Of a stretch of 64,000 nt of DNA, positions 16,778 to 25,550 are shown piece after piece. The position numbers were made by a program, and so were the translations under genes. The notes below the pieces were generated by a model, which made no database searches, was not told the origin of the DNA, and saw only the letters and a list, made by a program, of their open reading frames with translations. Source of the stretch: an uncultured Bryobacteraceae bacterium (GTDB lineage: Bacteria > Acidobacteriota > Terriglobia > Bryobacterales > Bryobacteraceae); NCBI GenBank assembly GCA_937924525.1, contig CALDSU010000004.1, forward strand, positions 186,001 to 250,000, in the 5' to 3' direction. Each line of letters begins with the position of its first letter. Within the stretch, counting starts at the first letter, position 1.

Positions 16778-18142
16778 TTGCCTGAACCGGGTCCGGCGCG
16801 GCTTCGCCGCGTGCTGACGCGGCGCGACTTGGTGCTCTACGGATTGGTCATCCTGACGCCCACCGCACCCTATCCGGTTTTCGGCATCGTCCAGCAAGTT
16901 TCTGCCGGTCATGCGGCGCTCAGCTACCTGGTGGCGATGACGGCCATGCTGTTCACGGCGGCCAGCTACGGCAAGATGGCGGCGGTGTTCCCGTCCGCCG
17001 GGTCCACCTATACCTACACGCAGCGCGGTCTGAACGAGCACGTGGGATTCCTGGCCGGCTGGGCGATGATTCTGGACTACTTCCTGATTCCGGTGCTCAG
17101 CGTGATCTACGCTTCGCTCACCGCAGCGCGGCTGGCGCCTCAGGCGCCTGCAGCCGGCTGGGCCGTTCTCCTTACCGCCGCCATCACAGCCGTGAATCTC
17201 CGCGGCATCAAGATGACCGCGCGGGCCAGCGGATGGCTGATGGCTGTGATGACTGGCTGCGCCATCCTGTTTATCGTGCTCGCGGCGAGTTACGTCGTTC
17301 GCGGGCAGGGTTGGCCGGGTTTGCTGGCCTGGCACGGTATTTTCCGCCCCGCGGAGTTCGCCTGGCCGCCGCTGCTGCTGGGAGCGGGCGTCGCCACCCT
17401 TTCGTACATCGGATTCGACGCCATCTCGACGCTCGCCGAAGACACCTTCGACCCCGTGCGCGACGTGGGATGGGCGACGGTGGCCGTGTGCTTGTTTCAG
17501 GGACTGATTTGCGTGGTCACGGTGTACCTGGCGGCGCTGGTGTGGCCGGATTTCCGTTCGTTTCCGGAGCCGGACACCGCCATTCTGGATATCGGGGTGC
17601 GCATCGGAGGGCAGGCGATGTTTGGCGCCTTGACGTTCATCCTGTTGGTGGCTGGCCTGGCCAGTGCGCTGACCGGACAGGCCGGCGCGTCGCGGCTGTT
17701 GCTGGGCATGGGCCGCGACGGAGTGATCTCGCCGCGGATTTTCGCCCGCATCGATGAGAAGCGTGCGACGCCGGTCCGAGGCATTCTTTTCCTGGGGACG
17801 GTGTCGCTGGCCGGCGCGATTCTGCTTCGCTTTCAACTAGCCGTGGAACTTTTGAATTTCGGCGCGCTGGCTGGCTTTCTGCTGGTGAATCTGAGCGTCG
17901 TGCGCCACTACTATTTCACCTTGCGCCGGCGGGGCGGATGGGAGATGGTGCATTCTCTCCTGTTCCCGTCGGCGGGAGCGCTGGCCTGCGGTTTTGTGTG
18001 GTTGAACCTTACGGCGAAAGCCAAGCTGGCCGGCTTCGCCTGGCTGGCGGCCGGGGTGCTGTACCTGGCGATGGTGACGCGCGGATTCCGGCTGGCCCCG
18101 AGCGCCTTGGACAGTCTGAAGGGAAACGCAGATGCCGACTGA
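16778..18142 (+). CDS. APC-superfamily permease (amino acid or polyamine importer type)
   Basis: 454 residues from a TTG at 16778. This start is chosen because GGGGAGG lies 8 bp upstream and the conserved part begins at once (LTRRDLVLYGLVILTPTAPYPVFG). About twelve membrane segments follow. FPSAGSTYTYTQRGLNEHVGF is the APC loop after TM2, split here by the usual glycines, and GFDAISTLAEDTFDP near residue 210 is the TM6 signature of PuuP-like transporters. It would import a small nitrogenous compound into the cytoplasm. Its stop overlaps the M20 peptidase start by 11 bp, the first of three overlaps in this operon. Confidence 0.88.
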   Translation: MPEPGPARLRRVLTRRDLVLYGLVILTPTAPYPVFGIVQQVSAGHAALSYLVAMTAMLFTAASYGKMAAVFPSAGSTYTYTQRGLNEHVGFLAGWAMILDYFLIPVLSVIYASLTAARLAPQAPAAGWAVLLTAAITAVNLRGIKMTARASGWLMAVMTGCAILFIVLAASYVVRGQGWPGLLAWHGIFRPAEFAWPPLLLGAGVATLSYIGFDAISTLAEDTFDPVRDVGWATVAVCLFQGLICVVTVYLAALVWPDFRSFPEPDTAILDIGVRIGGQAMFGALTFILLVAGLASALTGQAGASRLLLGMGRDGVISPRIFARIDEKRATPVRGILFLGTVSLAGAILLRFQLAVELLNFGALAGFLLVNLSVVRHYYFTLRRRGGWEMVHSLLFPSAGALACGFVWLNLTAKAKLAGFAWLAAGVLYLAMVTRGFRLAPSALDSLKGNADAD

Positions 18143-19424
18143 TCTTGAAATCGCGAAAGAAATTTTCGACTATGTGGACGCGCGGCAGGAAGCATTGCTG
18201 GAAACACTGCGGACTCTGGTCCGCATGCCCTCGGAGAACACGCCGCCCACCGGCGGGGAACTGGCGTGTCAGCAATACTGCGCGGACGTCTTGCGATCCC
18301 AGGGCTACGCGGTGGACGTTTACTCGCCGGACGAGGTGGCCGGGATGCGGGAGCACCCGTTGTTCCGTCCGGGCCGCGACTACCGGAACCGGCCGAACGT
18401 CGCCGGACGCCTGCCGGGGGCGGGCGGCGGAAGGTCGCTGATTCTGTCGGGCCATATTGACACGGTGCCTCGCGGGACGTTGCCTTGGACGCGAGATCCG
18501 TTTGGGGGCGGCCGCGACGGGAACCGGCTCTACGGCCGGGGCGCCAACGACATGAAAGGCGGTATCGCCACCAACCTGTTCGTGGCGGCCGCGGTCCGCG
18601 AGTTCGCGCTGCCGCTGCGCGGGACGCTGACCATCGAGTCGGTTGTGGACGAGGAATTCGGCGGGGTGAACGGCACGCTGGCCGGCCGCCTGCGCGGGCA
18701 CCTGGCTGACGCCGCGGTCCTGGCGGAGCCTTCGTTTCTGCGCGTCTGCCCGGCGCAGCGCGGCGGGCGCACCGCCCACCTCACCTTTCAAGTTCCCGCC
18801 ACGGGCATTCTATCGGCGGGGTTGGAAACCGGTGTGGCCGGGCAGGTGGCGTGGTTCCTCTCCCGCGTTCCCGATTTCGCGAAACTGCGGCAGGCTACCG
18901 CTCCCCGTCACCCACTGTATGCGGCCCTCGAGAACCCCGTGCCGGTCTCCGTGCTGAAGATCTACACGGGGCCTTGGGGGCCGGGCGAGCCCATGACCAC
19001 GGCGGCGACCTGTCAAGTGGAGCTTTGCTGGCAAACGATGCCCGGCGAAGAACGGGACGCCATCGACGCCCAGTTTCGCGATTGGCTGCGCGGCGTCGTG
19101 GACAGCAGGCCGGAACTGTTTCCGGTTGCGCCCAGGGTCAGCTTTCCTATTGAGTGGCTGCCCGCCGCGGTCACGGACGGGTCCAGCCCGCTGGTGCGCG
19201 ACTTCGCCGCGTGCGCCCGGGAGGCGGTCGGCGCGGAGCCTGTCATCGCGGGAATCGAGGGGCCTTGCGACCTGTTCTTGTTCAATCAGGCTTTTGGGAT
19301 TCCGGCGCTCCTGTGGGGGGTGCGGGGCGGCAACACTCATGCAGCGGACGAATACGTCGAGGTCGATAGCGTGATCGCAGCCGCTAAGACGTTGCTGTTG
19401 TTTGTTTACCGGTGGTGCATGTGA
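18132..19424 (+). CDS. M20-family metallopeptidase/deacylase (ArgE/DapE/carboxypeptidase G2 type)
   Basis: 430 residues. It is a di-zinc amidohydrolase. The metal-site motifs occur in order: LSGHIDTVP (His and Asp), YGRGANDMKGG (bridging Asp), VVDEEFGG (catalytic Glu and metal Glu) and the late GNTHAADEYVEV, whose His is a ligand. AHLTFQ.. begins the lid domain. The substrate cannot be read: family members remove acyl groups from amino acids or cleave C-terminal residues. No signal peptide. The start overlaps the permease stop and the end overlaps the next start (GTGA), so the product is probably made in step with the importer. It is distinct from the DapE-like protein at 45879. Confidence 0.88.
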   Translation: MPTDLEIAKEIFDYVDARQEALLETLRTLVRMPSENTPPTGGELACQQYCADVLRSQGYAVDVYSPDEVAGMREHPLFRPGRDYRNRPNVAGRLPGAGGGRSLILSGHIDTVPRGTLPWTRDPFGGGRDGNRLYGRGANDMKGGIATNLFVAAAVREFALPLRGTLTIESVVDEEFGGVNGTLAGRLRGHLADAAVLAEPSFLRVCPAQRGGRTAHLTFQVPATGILSAGLETGVAGQVAWFLSRVPDFAKLRQATAPRHPLYAALENPVPVSVLKIYTGPWGPGEPMTTAATCQVELCWQTMPGEERDAIDAQFRDWLRGVVDSRPELFPVAPRVSFPIEWLPAAVTDGSSPLVRDFAACAREAVGAEPVIAGIEGPCDLFLFNQAFGIPALLWGVRGGNTHAADEYVEVDSVIAAAKTLLLFVYRWCM

Positions 19425-21220
19425 GAAAAGCCAGTTTGTCCTTCGTGGTCGCGCTGAGCAGTGGCTTGGCGGCGGAGATCGGGTTGCTTCCGGAGTATGT
19501 CCGTCCCGACCCGTTCGGCGGGGTGGTCGCCGCCGACGCCGAGGCCGGGGTGAAGCCGTCTGCGCACCAGGTGTTGGATGCGGCGCGGGGAGGGTATGTG
19601 TCGTGCCATGTGGTGGTGGCGATTCCTCGCGAGCAAGCCGGCGCTTACGCCCTTGAAGTGTCCGGACCATTGCCGGTCGATCTGTATCGCGAGTGGTTTC
19701 ACCGTCTGCGCGCCAGCCAAGCCTATTATCCGGACGCGCTCATCCCGGTTCGGTCTCCGTATCGCTCGCGGCTGCCTGAACCGGACAACGTCATTCCCAA
19801 CCAGACCGCGCAGTCGTTCTGGCTGGACATCTGGACGCCGCCAGACGCCGGGGCCGGCGAGCGGACCATCACGGTGTCGCTTACCGCCGGTAAGGAGGTC
19901 CGCCGCGCGACGATCACGGTGCGGGTGCTGGGGGCGTTGACGCCAGCCGCGGATGTGGTCACCATGGACCACAATTCGTACGGCACGTCCTGGCTGAGCG
20001 CACAATACCCGAGTCTGGCCGCGCGCGGGGGACTCCGGTTTCACTTGAGCGGCGAATTCTTCGCGCTGATTCATTCCTATCACCGGCTGTTTTACGAACA
20101 TCGCGGCGTGTTTCATCAGCTTGGCTACGGACATGGCGGCAAAGTCGGCCCGGAGTTCGCGCCGCGCCTGGCGGGGACGGGCAAGACGAAGCGCATCGCC
20201 GACTGGACGCTCTATGATCAGCACTACGGCCCGCTGCTGGATGGTTCGGCGATGGCGGGCACCCGGCGCGGACAGGCGCCGATCCCTTTTGTGTACTTGC
20301 CGATAAACCCCGAGTGGCCGGCTTCCTACGTATGGTGGGACGAGCCCGGCTACGAACGCGAGTTCGTCAACGTGGTGAGCCAAATGGAACGTCACTTTCG
20401 GGAAAAAGGCTGGACTCGCACCAAGTTCGAGATGTTTTTCAACCACAAGAAGCGCTACAAGGCCTTTGACTGGGACGGCGACGAGACGCGGTTTCCGGAC
20501 GACTTTCCCTACTTTCGCGAGTACGCCCGTTTGCTCAAGCTGGCCGTGCCGGCGGACTCCCCTGTCCAGTTCGTCTACCGCGCGGACGTGAGCTGGCAAA
20601 TGGAACGGCAGTTCCGGGAACTCGCCAGTGCGATTAACTTCTGGGTTTGCGGGGGCGGCATGTTCGGCTGGAATGCGGGGTACGCGGCGGAGCTGCGGCG
20701 GCGCGGCCACATCGTTTGGACGTATGGCGGCACGCCGCCGGTGGAGTCGTCCGCGTCTTCCATCACGTTGGAGGTGCTGCGGCCCTGGATCCTGGGGATC
20801 GACGGGTTTGTCCGCTGGCAGACGGTCCAGTCGGGCCCCGATCCGTGGTTCCACTTTGACGGTGGCGGCGAAACGATGGTCTATCCCGGCGACCGGTTTG
20901 GCCTTGACGGACCCCTGGCGTCCATCCGGCTGAAACTGGAGCGGAACGCGCTCCAGGACCTAGCGCTGCTGGATTCATTCGGGACGAGGCGTTCTCCGGA
21001 GACGCTGCGCGCGGAGGCGGCGCGGCGCTACAACGGCACGTTGCCGCGCGACTGGCGCGCCCCACGGCCCGCGCTGGCCGAAACAGATCCGCTGGAGTGG
21101 TCCAACGCCAGCATTGAAGAAGCGATCCCGCGAGACGCGCGATTTGAGAAACTTGCTCCGGGAGCGTGGCAGCGAGTGAGAGACTATGCGCTGGAGCTCG
21201 CGCGGGAGGTGCAACCATGA
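19421..21220 (+). CDS. Secreted GH123/DUF4091-like glycosidase
   Basis: 599 residues from GTG at 19421, which overlaps the previous stop; a signal peptide follows directly (LSFVVALSSGLAAE). The N-terminal part (about 60-190) is beta-sandwich-like with an IWTPPDAGAGERTITV segment, as in the accessory domain of GH123-like proteins. The central part has barrel-like segments (FVYLPINPEWPASYVWWDEPGYEREF, shortened here, and FFNHKKRYKAFDWDGDE). The C-terminal WTYGGTPPVESSASS and DGPLASIRLKLERNALQDLALLD match the usual end of DUF4091/GH123 proteins. GH123 enzymes act on N-acetyl-hexosamines, but the catalytic Asp-Glu pair was not assigned, so substrate and even activity are inference. Confidence 0.65.
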   Translation: MRKASLSFVVALSSGLAAEIGLLPEYVRPDPFGGVVAADAEAGVKPSAHQVLDAARGGYVSCHVVVAIPREQAGAYALEVSGPLPVDLYREWFHRLRASQAYYPDALIPVRSPYRSRLPEPDNVIPNQTAQSFWLDIWTPPDAGAGERTITVSLTAGKEVRRATITVRVLGALTPAADVVTMDHNSYGTSWLSAQYPSLAARGGLRFHLSGEFFALIHSYHRLFYEHRGVFHQLGYGHGGKVGPEFAPRLAGTGKTKRIADWTLYDQHYGPLLDGSAMAGTRRGQAPIPFVYLPINPEWPASYVWWDEPGYEREFVNVVSQMERHFREKGWTRTKFEMFFNHKKRYKAFDWDGDETRFPDDFPYFREYARLLKLAVPADSPVQFVYRADVSWQMERQFRELASAINFWVCGGGMFGWNAGYAAELRRRGHIVWTYGGTPPVESSASSITLEVLRPWILGIDGFVRWQTVQSGPDPWFHFDGGGETMVYPGDRFGLDGPLASIRLKLERNALQDLALLDSFGTRRSPETLRAEAARRYNGTLPRDWRAPRPALAETDPLEWSNASIEEAIPRDARFEKLAPGAWQRVRDYALELAREVQP

Positions 21221-21759
21221 GGTTGCTTTTGCTGCTGTGGGCGCTGGCCGGACCGGCGGCGGCGTTCACCCTCGACGAGGTGGCTGCCATCGCGGAAGTG
21301 ATGGTGGACGGCGATCTGGCGAAGCGCATCCAGACGCCGCGCTCGCTGGCCAAAATGGTCACCGTGGATCCGCGCGATGAATGGGCGCCCGGCGACAATT
21401 ACGCTGTCGATCATGCATCGTTTCTGCGGATGAAGAAAACGCTGGTTCGCTTGGCGCGCCTGTGCCCATCGGCGTGCGACGTCAATCTGTGGAAGCCGGT
21501 GCCGGGCCTGGCGGATCGCATTCAAATTCTGGTCCGCAACGTCAATGAGATGAGCCAATTCTGGCCCTGGGGCGCATTGCACCAAAAGACGCCGCCGGAG
21601 ATGCGGCGGGTGCTGGAAACCGGCCGCCGGGAGCTCGTCCGCCGCCGTCCGGGCATGACGTCCGTGCTGGCGCCCGTCTCCGATAGTCTGGGGGACGTCG
21701 TGGCGCTGGTGGAGGTGGTCAGCCAGGACCATCCCGATCCGCAGGAAAACGTGAAGTAA
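21217..21759 (+). CDS. Small secreted protein of unknown function
   Basis: 180 residues from ATG at 21217, overlapping the previous stop (ATGA). A signal peptide is clear (RLLLLLWALAGPAAA). The mature part is mostly helical by composition: LDEVAAIAEVMVDGDLA, FLRMKKTLVRLARLCPSACDV, RIQILVRNVNEMSQ. Two cysteines lie close together (LCPSACDV), possibly a disulfide. No family is recognised. As last gene of a four-gene overlapping run after a TonB-type receptor it may be a periplasmic helper of that locus, which is inference. Confidence 0.7.
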   Translation: MRLLLLLWALAGPAAAFTLDEVAAIAEVMVDGDLAKRIQTPRSLAKMVTVDPRDEWAPGDNYAVDHASFLRMKKTLVRLARLCPSACDVNLWKPVPGLADRIQILVRNVNEMSQFWPWGALHQKTPPEMRRVLETGRRELVRRRPGMTSVLAPVSDSLGDVVALVEVVSQDHPDPQENVK

Positions 21760-21822
21760 GAGGGGGAGGCTGGCTTGCAGTCCCGAGCGCGCTCTCTTGT
21801 CCGCGCTGCTGGGGCCACGCGT

Positions 21823-22236
21823 TCACCAAAGGCGTTTCAGCGTGATTGGTTGTCTGGCGTCGCTTCTGGTCTGGACGCCGCCCGCATTGCCGGCGTTGGT
21901 GGACGATTCGCGCTGGCGGGTCAGTTCCAGCGTCTCCCCCAAGAGCTTTCCTTCGAAACGGAGACGGGTGGTGTTGAGCTGATTGCCTGCCTGTTCGGAG
22001 GTGATGACGACGAACCAGAGCGTATCGCCAGTCACCCGGCCCTTGGCGATGCGGGTGCTGCCGGAATCGCCGTAGAGCTTGCCGGTGAGCTTCTCGCCCC
22101 GCTGCTGGAACTGAAAGGCGATGTCCTGCTCGAGGCCCTCGCGCACCGTGATGCGGCCCACCCAGATGCCGGTCAGCGAGGCCGCCGAAGCGGCCGGCGC
22201 CAGCAGCAGCCACGCCACCATGAGGAATCTCGGCAT
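21823..22236 (-). CDS. Small secreted protein of unknown function (paralogue of 5142-5534)
   Basis: 137 residues from the ATG at 22236, chosen because a signal peptide begins there (MPRFLMVAWLLLAPAASA). Extending the frame upstream would only run into the preceding gene. The mature part reads SLTGIWVGR, IAFQFQQRGEKLTGKLYG, then RFEGKLLGETLELTR, the same block order as the protein at 5142-5534. It starts 1 bp after the stop of the DUF1552 gene, so it is translated from the same message. Role unknown; a small beta-barrel is inferred from the pattern of strands. Confidence 0.75.
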   Translation of the reverse strand: MPRFLMVAWLLLAPAASAASLTGIWVGRITVREGLEQDIAFQFQQRGEKLTGKLYGDSGSTRIAKGRVTGDTLWFVVITSEQAGNQLNTTRLRFEGKLLGETLELTRQRESSTNAGNAGGVQTRSDARQPITLKRLW

Positions 22237-22237
22237 C

Positions 22238-23569
22238 TTACGACCGCAGCAAACCCGGGAGTTTGCCGCTGCTGTCGGCAAACCGCTCGACCGGCGCGCC
22301 GAAGGCGTCCAGCATCGACAGATAGAGGTTGGCCGCCGGAGTGTCCTCGGGGAAGACCAGGTGCTGGCCTGCGTCGAGTCGGCCGCCCGCCCGGCCGCCG
22401 AGCACGAGGGGCAGCTTGTGCGGGTCGTGCCGGTCTCCGTCGCTCAGGGCGGAGGCAAACAGCACCATCGAGTTGTCCAGTATGTTCGACTCGCCCTCCC
22501 GCAGGTTGCGGAGCCGGCGGAGCAGGTAGGCGAACTGTTCGACGTGCCACCGGTTGATGAGGAAATACTCGCGCAGCTTGGCGGGATCCTTCTGGTGATG
22601 CGAGACGTCGTGATGGCCGGCGGTGACGCCCTCCAGGAACCGGAAGCTGACGTTGCTGACGGCGTTGCCAAACATGAAGGTGGCCACGCGCGTGGTGTCG
22701 CTCTGGAAAGCCGCCGCGATCATGTCCAGCATGAGCCGGACGTGTTCGGCATGGCCGGCGGGATGCGGCACGGGGGCCTGCTTGGGGTCGAGGGGCGCGC
22801 GGGGACGCCATCTCGTCTGAGACGCGCTGTTGGAGCGTTCCACCCGCTCTTCCAGCGAGCGCATCACGGATAGGTATTCGTCCAGCCGGACCTGGTCAGC
22901 CGCGCCCACTTGGCCGCGGAGACGCCGCGCATCGGCCAGCACCCGGTCAAGCAGCAGTCCGTCCAGGCGCGCCGAGTGCGCGGGAGTCCCCGCGGCGGCG
23001 CGAAACAGGCGTTCCCACACCAGCCGAGGATTGATTTCCCGGGCGAGCGGCGTGGTGGGGCTGCTCCAGGCGATGTGCGAGCCGTAAATCCGCGTGTAGC
23101 CCACCACCAGATCCACGCCGATGGCCACCGGCGTGACGCCCAATTCCAGGGAGGGCAGCGGCGTTCGCCGCGCCACCGCCTTCGCCGCCACCTGGTCCAT
23201 CGAGACGCCGTTGGCGATGTCCGCTCCGGGTGTCTTTTTGATGGTGGCGCACGTGAGGATGGCGGACTCCTTCACGTAATGGCCGTCGCCTCCCTTGGTA
23301 GCCTCATTCCACAAGTTGGACACCACCGTGAGGTCGTCGCGCAGATCCGCCAGCGGCTCGAGCGCGGGAGACAGCGCGAAGCCGCGGCCGGCCTCGGGAG
23401 GCGTCCACATCGCGGTGTTCACCCCATTGGGCATGTACAGCACGGCCAGCCTCACCGGAGGCTTGGCGGACGCCGGCGGCGTCCGGGCGGCCATTGCTTC
23501 CAGCCAGGGAAGGCCAAGCGTGACGCCGGCGCCGCGCAACACGGTTCTCCGCGAAAGGGGATGACTCAC
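22238..23569 (-). CDS. DUF1552-family protein with twin-arginine signal
   Basis: 443 residues. The N-terminus SHPLSRRTVLRGAGVTLGLPW is a Tat signal (slightly shortened here at its end). Family landmarks are VRLAVLYMPNGVNTAMWTP, ATKGGDGHYVKESAILTC, the LPSLELGV.P segment, and the late TAGHHDVSHHQ and DNSMVLFASALSDGDRHD. DUF1552 proteins are abundant in Planctomycetes, Verrucomicrobia and Acidobacteria, nearly always encoded beside DUF1592-type cytochrome-like proteins, and resemble alkaline-phosphatase-fold hydrolases; their function is unknown. Here the start overlaps the stop of the DUF1592 gene by 4 bp (ATGA), fixing the order of translation. Confidence 0.9.
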   Translation of the reverse strand: MSHPLSRRTVLRGAGVTLGLPWLEAMAARTPPASAKPPVRLAVLYMPNGVNTAMWTPPEAGRGFALSPALEPLADLRDDLTVVSNLWNEATKGGDGHYVKESAILTCATIKKTPGADIANGVSMDQVAAKAVARRTPLPSLELGVTPVAIGVDLVVGYTRIYGSHIAWSSPTTPLAREINPRLVWERLFRAAAGTPAHSARLDGLLLDRVLADARRLRGQVGAADQVRLDEYLSVMRSLEERVERSNSASQTRWRPRAPLDPKQAPVPHPAGHAEHVRLMLDMIAAAFQSDTTRVATFMFGNAVSNVSFRFLEGVTAGHHDVSHHQKDPAKLREYFLINRWHVEQFAYLLRRLRNLREGESNILDNSMVLFASALSDGDRHDPHKLPLVLGGRAGGRLDAGQHLVFPEDTPAANLYLSMLDAFGAPVERFADSSGKLPGLLRS

Positions 23570-25479
23570 CGGACCGAGGACTCCTTTCTCGATATCGACG
23601 CCGCCTGCGAGGGCGCCTGCATCCGGAACGGGATGCTCCCTACGATCCCATCAATCAAGGCCTGCGCCCGGTAGTCGTGGGCGCGCACATGCTCCACAAT
23701 CTGCTCGACCGCGCAGGCGTCGGTGAGCGTGAGGCCGCGGCCCAGGGCGTATCCCAGCATCTTCGCCGTGAGGTTGCGGACGAAGGCGTCCTTCCGCTCC
23801 AGCAGGACTTTCTTGAGCTCGGCCGGCCCGCGGAAGCGAACGCCGCCCGGCAATTCGCCGGCGTGGTCGATGGGTTTGCCCCCTTCCTCATCGCGCCAGC
23901 GCCCAAGGACATCGTAATTCTCCAGCGCGAAACCCAGCGGATCGATCCGGCTATGGCAACTGCCGCAGGCGGGATCCGCGCGGTGCCGCTCCAGCCGTTC
24001 CCGCACCGACGCCGCCGCCAGGATCTGACCGGGCTGGTCCAAAGGAGGAACGCCGGGCGGCGGGGGGGGCGGGGGCTCGCCCAAAAGAGCTTCCAGGATG
24101 AACGCTCCACGCAGCACCGGGCTGGTCCGGTAGGGATACGAGGACACCGCCAGCACCGCCGGCATCCCCAACAGGCCGCCCCGATGCGAGCCCTCCGGCA
24201 ACTCCACCCACTGGGGCTGTTTTCTCCGGTCCTTGCGGACCGCCAGTTCGAAACCGAATAGTTTCGACAGATTGCTGGTGCCCACCGTATGTGGCGAGTC
24301 GAGGAAATCGGTGAGCGGCAGGTCCCGCACGAAAACCTCCTGGAAGAACAGCACCGGCTGGAGGCGGATGTCGGACCGCAGTTCTTCGTCGGCGGCGTAC
24401 TGCGGAAACAGCTTGGCATCGGGCGCCTTGTCGGTGAGCAGCGCGCGCGTGCCGAGCCACTGTTCGACGAAACGCTGCGCGAAGCCGAGCGCGCGGTCGT
24501 GCCGCAGCATGCGCCGCGTGAGGACGCCCAGCACTTGCGGATCATGCAGCTTGCCGGCTGCGGCTACGTCGAACAACAGTTCGTCGGGCATGCTGCCCCA
24601 GAGGAAGTACGACAGACGCGAGGCCAGCGCGTAGGAATCCAGCGGGCGGGGCTCCGGGGAGGAATGGGGGGCTTCCACGCGGAAGAGGAACGACGGGGAA
24701 ATCAGCGCGCCGCGCAGCGCGAAAAATACCGCCCCGTCGTACGGCTGCCCGAGCCGGCGGGCGGCATGAAATAGCCCCAGGTAGGACGCCACCTCGTCCG
24801 CCGTCACTGGGCGGCGGAACGCCTTCGGGAGAAAGTCCTCGAGAACCGCCCGCGCCGCCTGGCCTTCCGTCAGGCCGTTCCCGGGTGAGGCGATCAGCAC
24901 CTTGAGGCGCGACTTGTGCTCCTTGGCGGCGTAGTCGATGGCAAACTTGGCCACCTCGAGATACTTCTCGGCCAGCAGCGGGGAGAGGAACAGCGTCTCC
25001 GCCGCGTTGTCGAATCCCTCGCCGCCCGCGCCGTCGGCAGGCAGGGCGCTGGCGATGTCGAGATGGATGTCCAGCAGGTCGCGCAGGGTGGCGGCGTACT
25101 CGTCGCGATTCAAGCGGCGCACCACCGCGGGACCCGGCGCCGGTCCCAGGGCGCAAATTTCCCGGCGCAGAGCCTGCTCGGCCCATTGGGAGAACCGCTC
25201 GACCTCGTCGAGAGACGGCGCCAGCGCGCCTCGAGGGGGCATTTCGTGGTTCCGCACGCGGCGAATGAGGGAGGTCCAGGTCTGCGCTTGGGAGCGGAGA
25301 CTGGTCTCCGCCGCGACTGCCTCCACGCGAAAGCCTCCCGCGGCGCTCCTTCCCTGGTGGCATGCGCGGCAGTATTTGCCCAGGAAATGCCGGCTTTGCC
25401 CGAACGAGTACGGTGACGCGCAAACCGGCGCGTTCAGCAGAGCCGCGAGCAAAAGGCGACGGGCCAGAAGGGAAGACAT
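23566..25479 (-). CDS. DUF1592/DUF1588/DUF1585-family protein with heme-binding CxxCH motifs
   Basis: 637 residues from the ATG at 25479, chosen for the signal peptide MSSLLARRLLLAALLNAPVCA; the frame stays open further upstream but overlaps the antisense of another gene. YCRACH (C37, C40, H41) is a c-type heme site in a cytochrome-like N-terminus. VRRLNRDEYAATLRDLLDI opens the DUF1587/DUF1592 region, DSYALASRLSYFLWGSMPD follows, then ACGSCHSRIDPLGFALE of DUF1588 with a second CxxCH, and a DUF1585-like tail (LTAKMLGYALGRGLT). These multi-domain proteins are exported and typically paired with DUF1552. An electron-transfer role is suggested by the hemes but not proved. Confidence 0.88.
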   Translation of the reverse strand: MSSLLARRLLLAALLNAPVCASPYSFGQSRHFLGKYCRACHQGRSAAGGFRVEAVAAETSLRSQAQTWTSLIRRVRNHEMPPRGALAPSLDEVERFSQWAEQALRREICALGPAPGPAVVRRLNRDEYAATLRDLLDIHLDIASALPADGAGGEGFDNAAETLFLSPLLAEKYLEVAKFAIDYAAKEHKSRLKVLIASPGNGLTEGQAARAVLEDFLPKAFRRPVTADEVASYLGLFHAARRLGQPYDGAVFFALRGALISPSFLFRVEAPHSSPEPRPLDSYALASRLSYFLWGSMPDELLFDVAAAGKLHDPQVLGVLTRRMLRHDRALGFAQRFVEQWLGTRALLTDKAPDAKLFPQYAADEELRSDIRLQPVLFFQEVFVRDLPLTDFLDSPHTVGTSNLSKLFGFELAVRKDRRKQPQWVELPEGSHRGGLLGMPAVLAVSSYPYRTSPVLRGAFILEALLGEPPPPPPPGVPPLDQPGQILAAASVRERLERHRADPACGSCHSRIDPLGFALENYDVLGRWRDEEGGKPIDHAGELPGGVRFRGPAELKKVLLERKDAFVRNLTAKMLGYALGRGLTLTDACAVEQIVEHVRAHDYRAQALIDGIVGSIPFRMQAPSQAASISRKESSVR

Positions 25480-25550
25480 GTCTTGCGCGCAAAACCGGTC
25501 TGGAAACGGTTTCTCCGAGATTCTACCCTTTTTGCGCGTGCGCCGGACGA

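Noticed and set aside
16485-16817. A 110-codon frame before the second APC permease
   Set aside because: Low-complexity translation, and it overlaps the well-supported TTG start of the permease.
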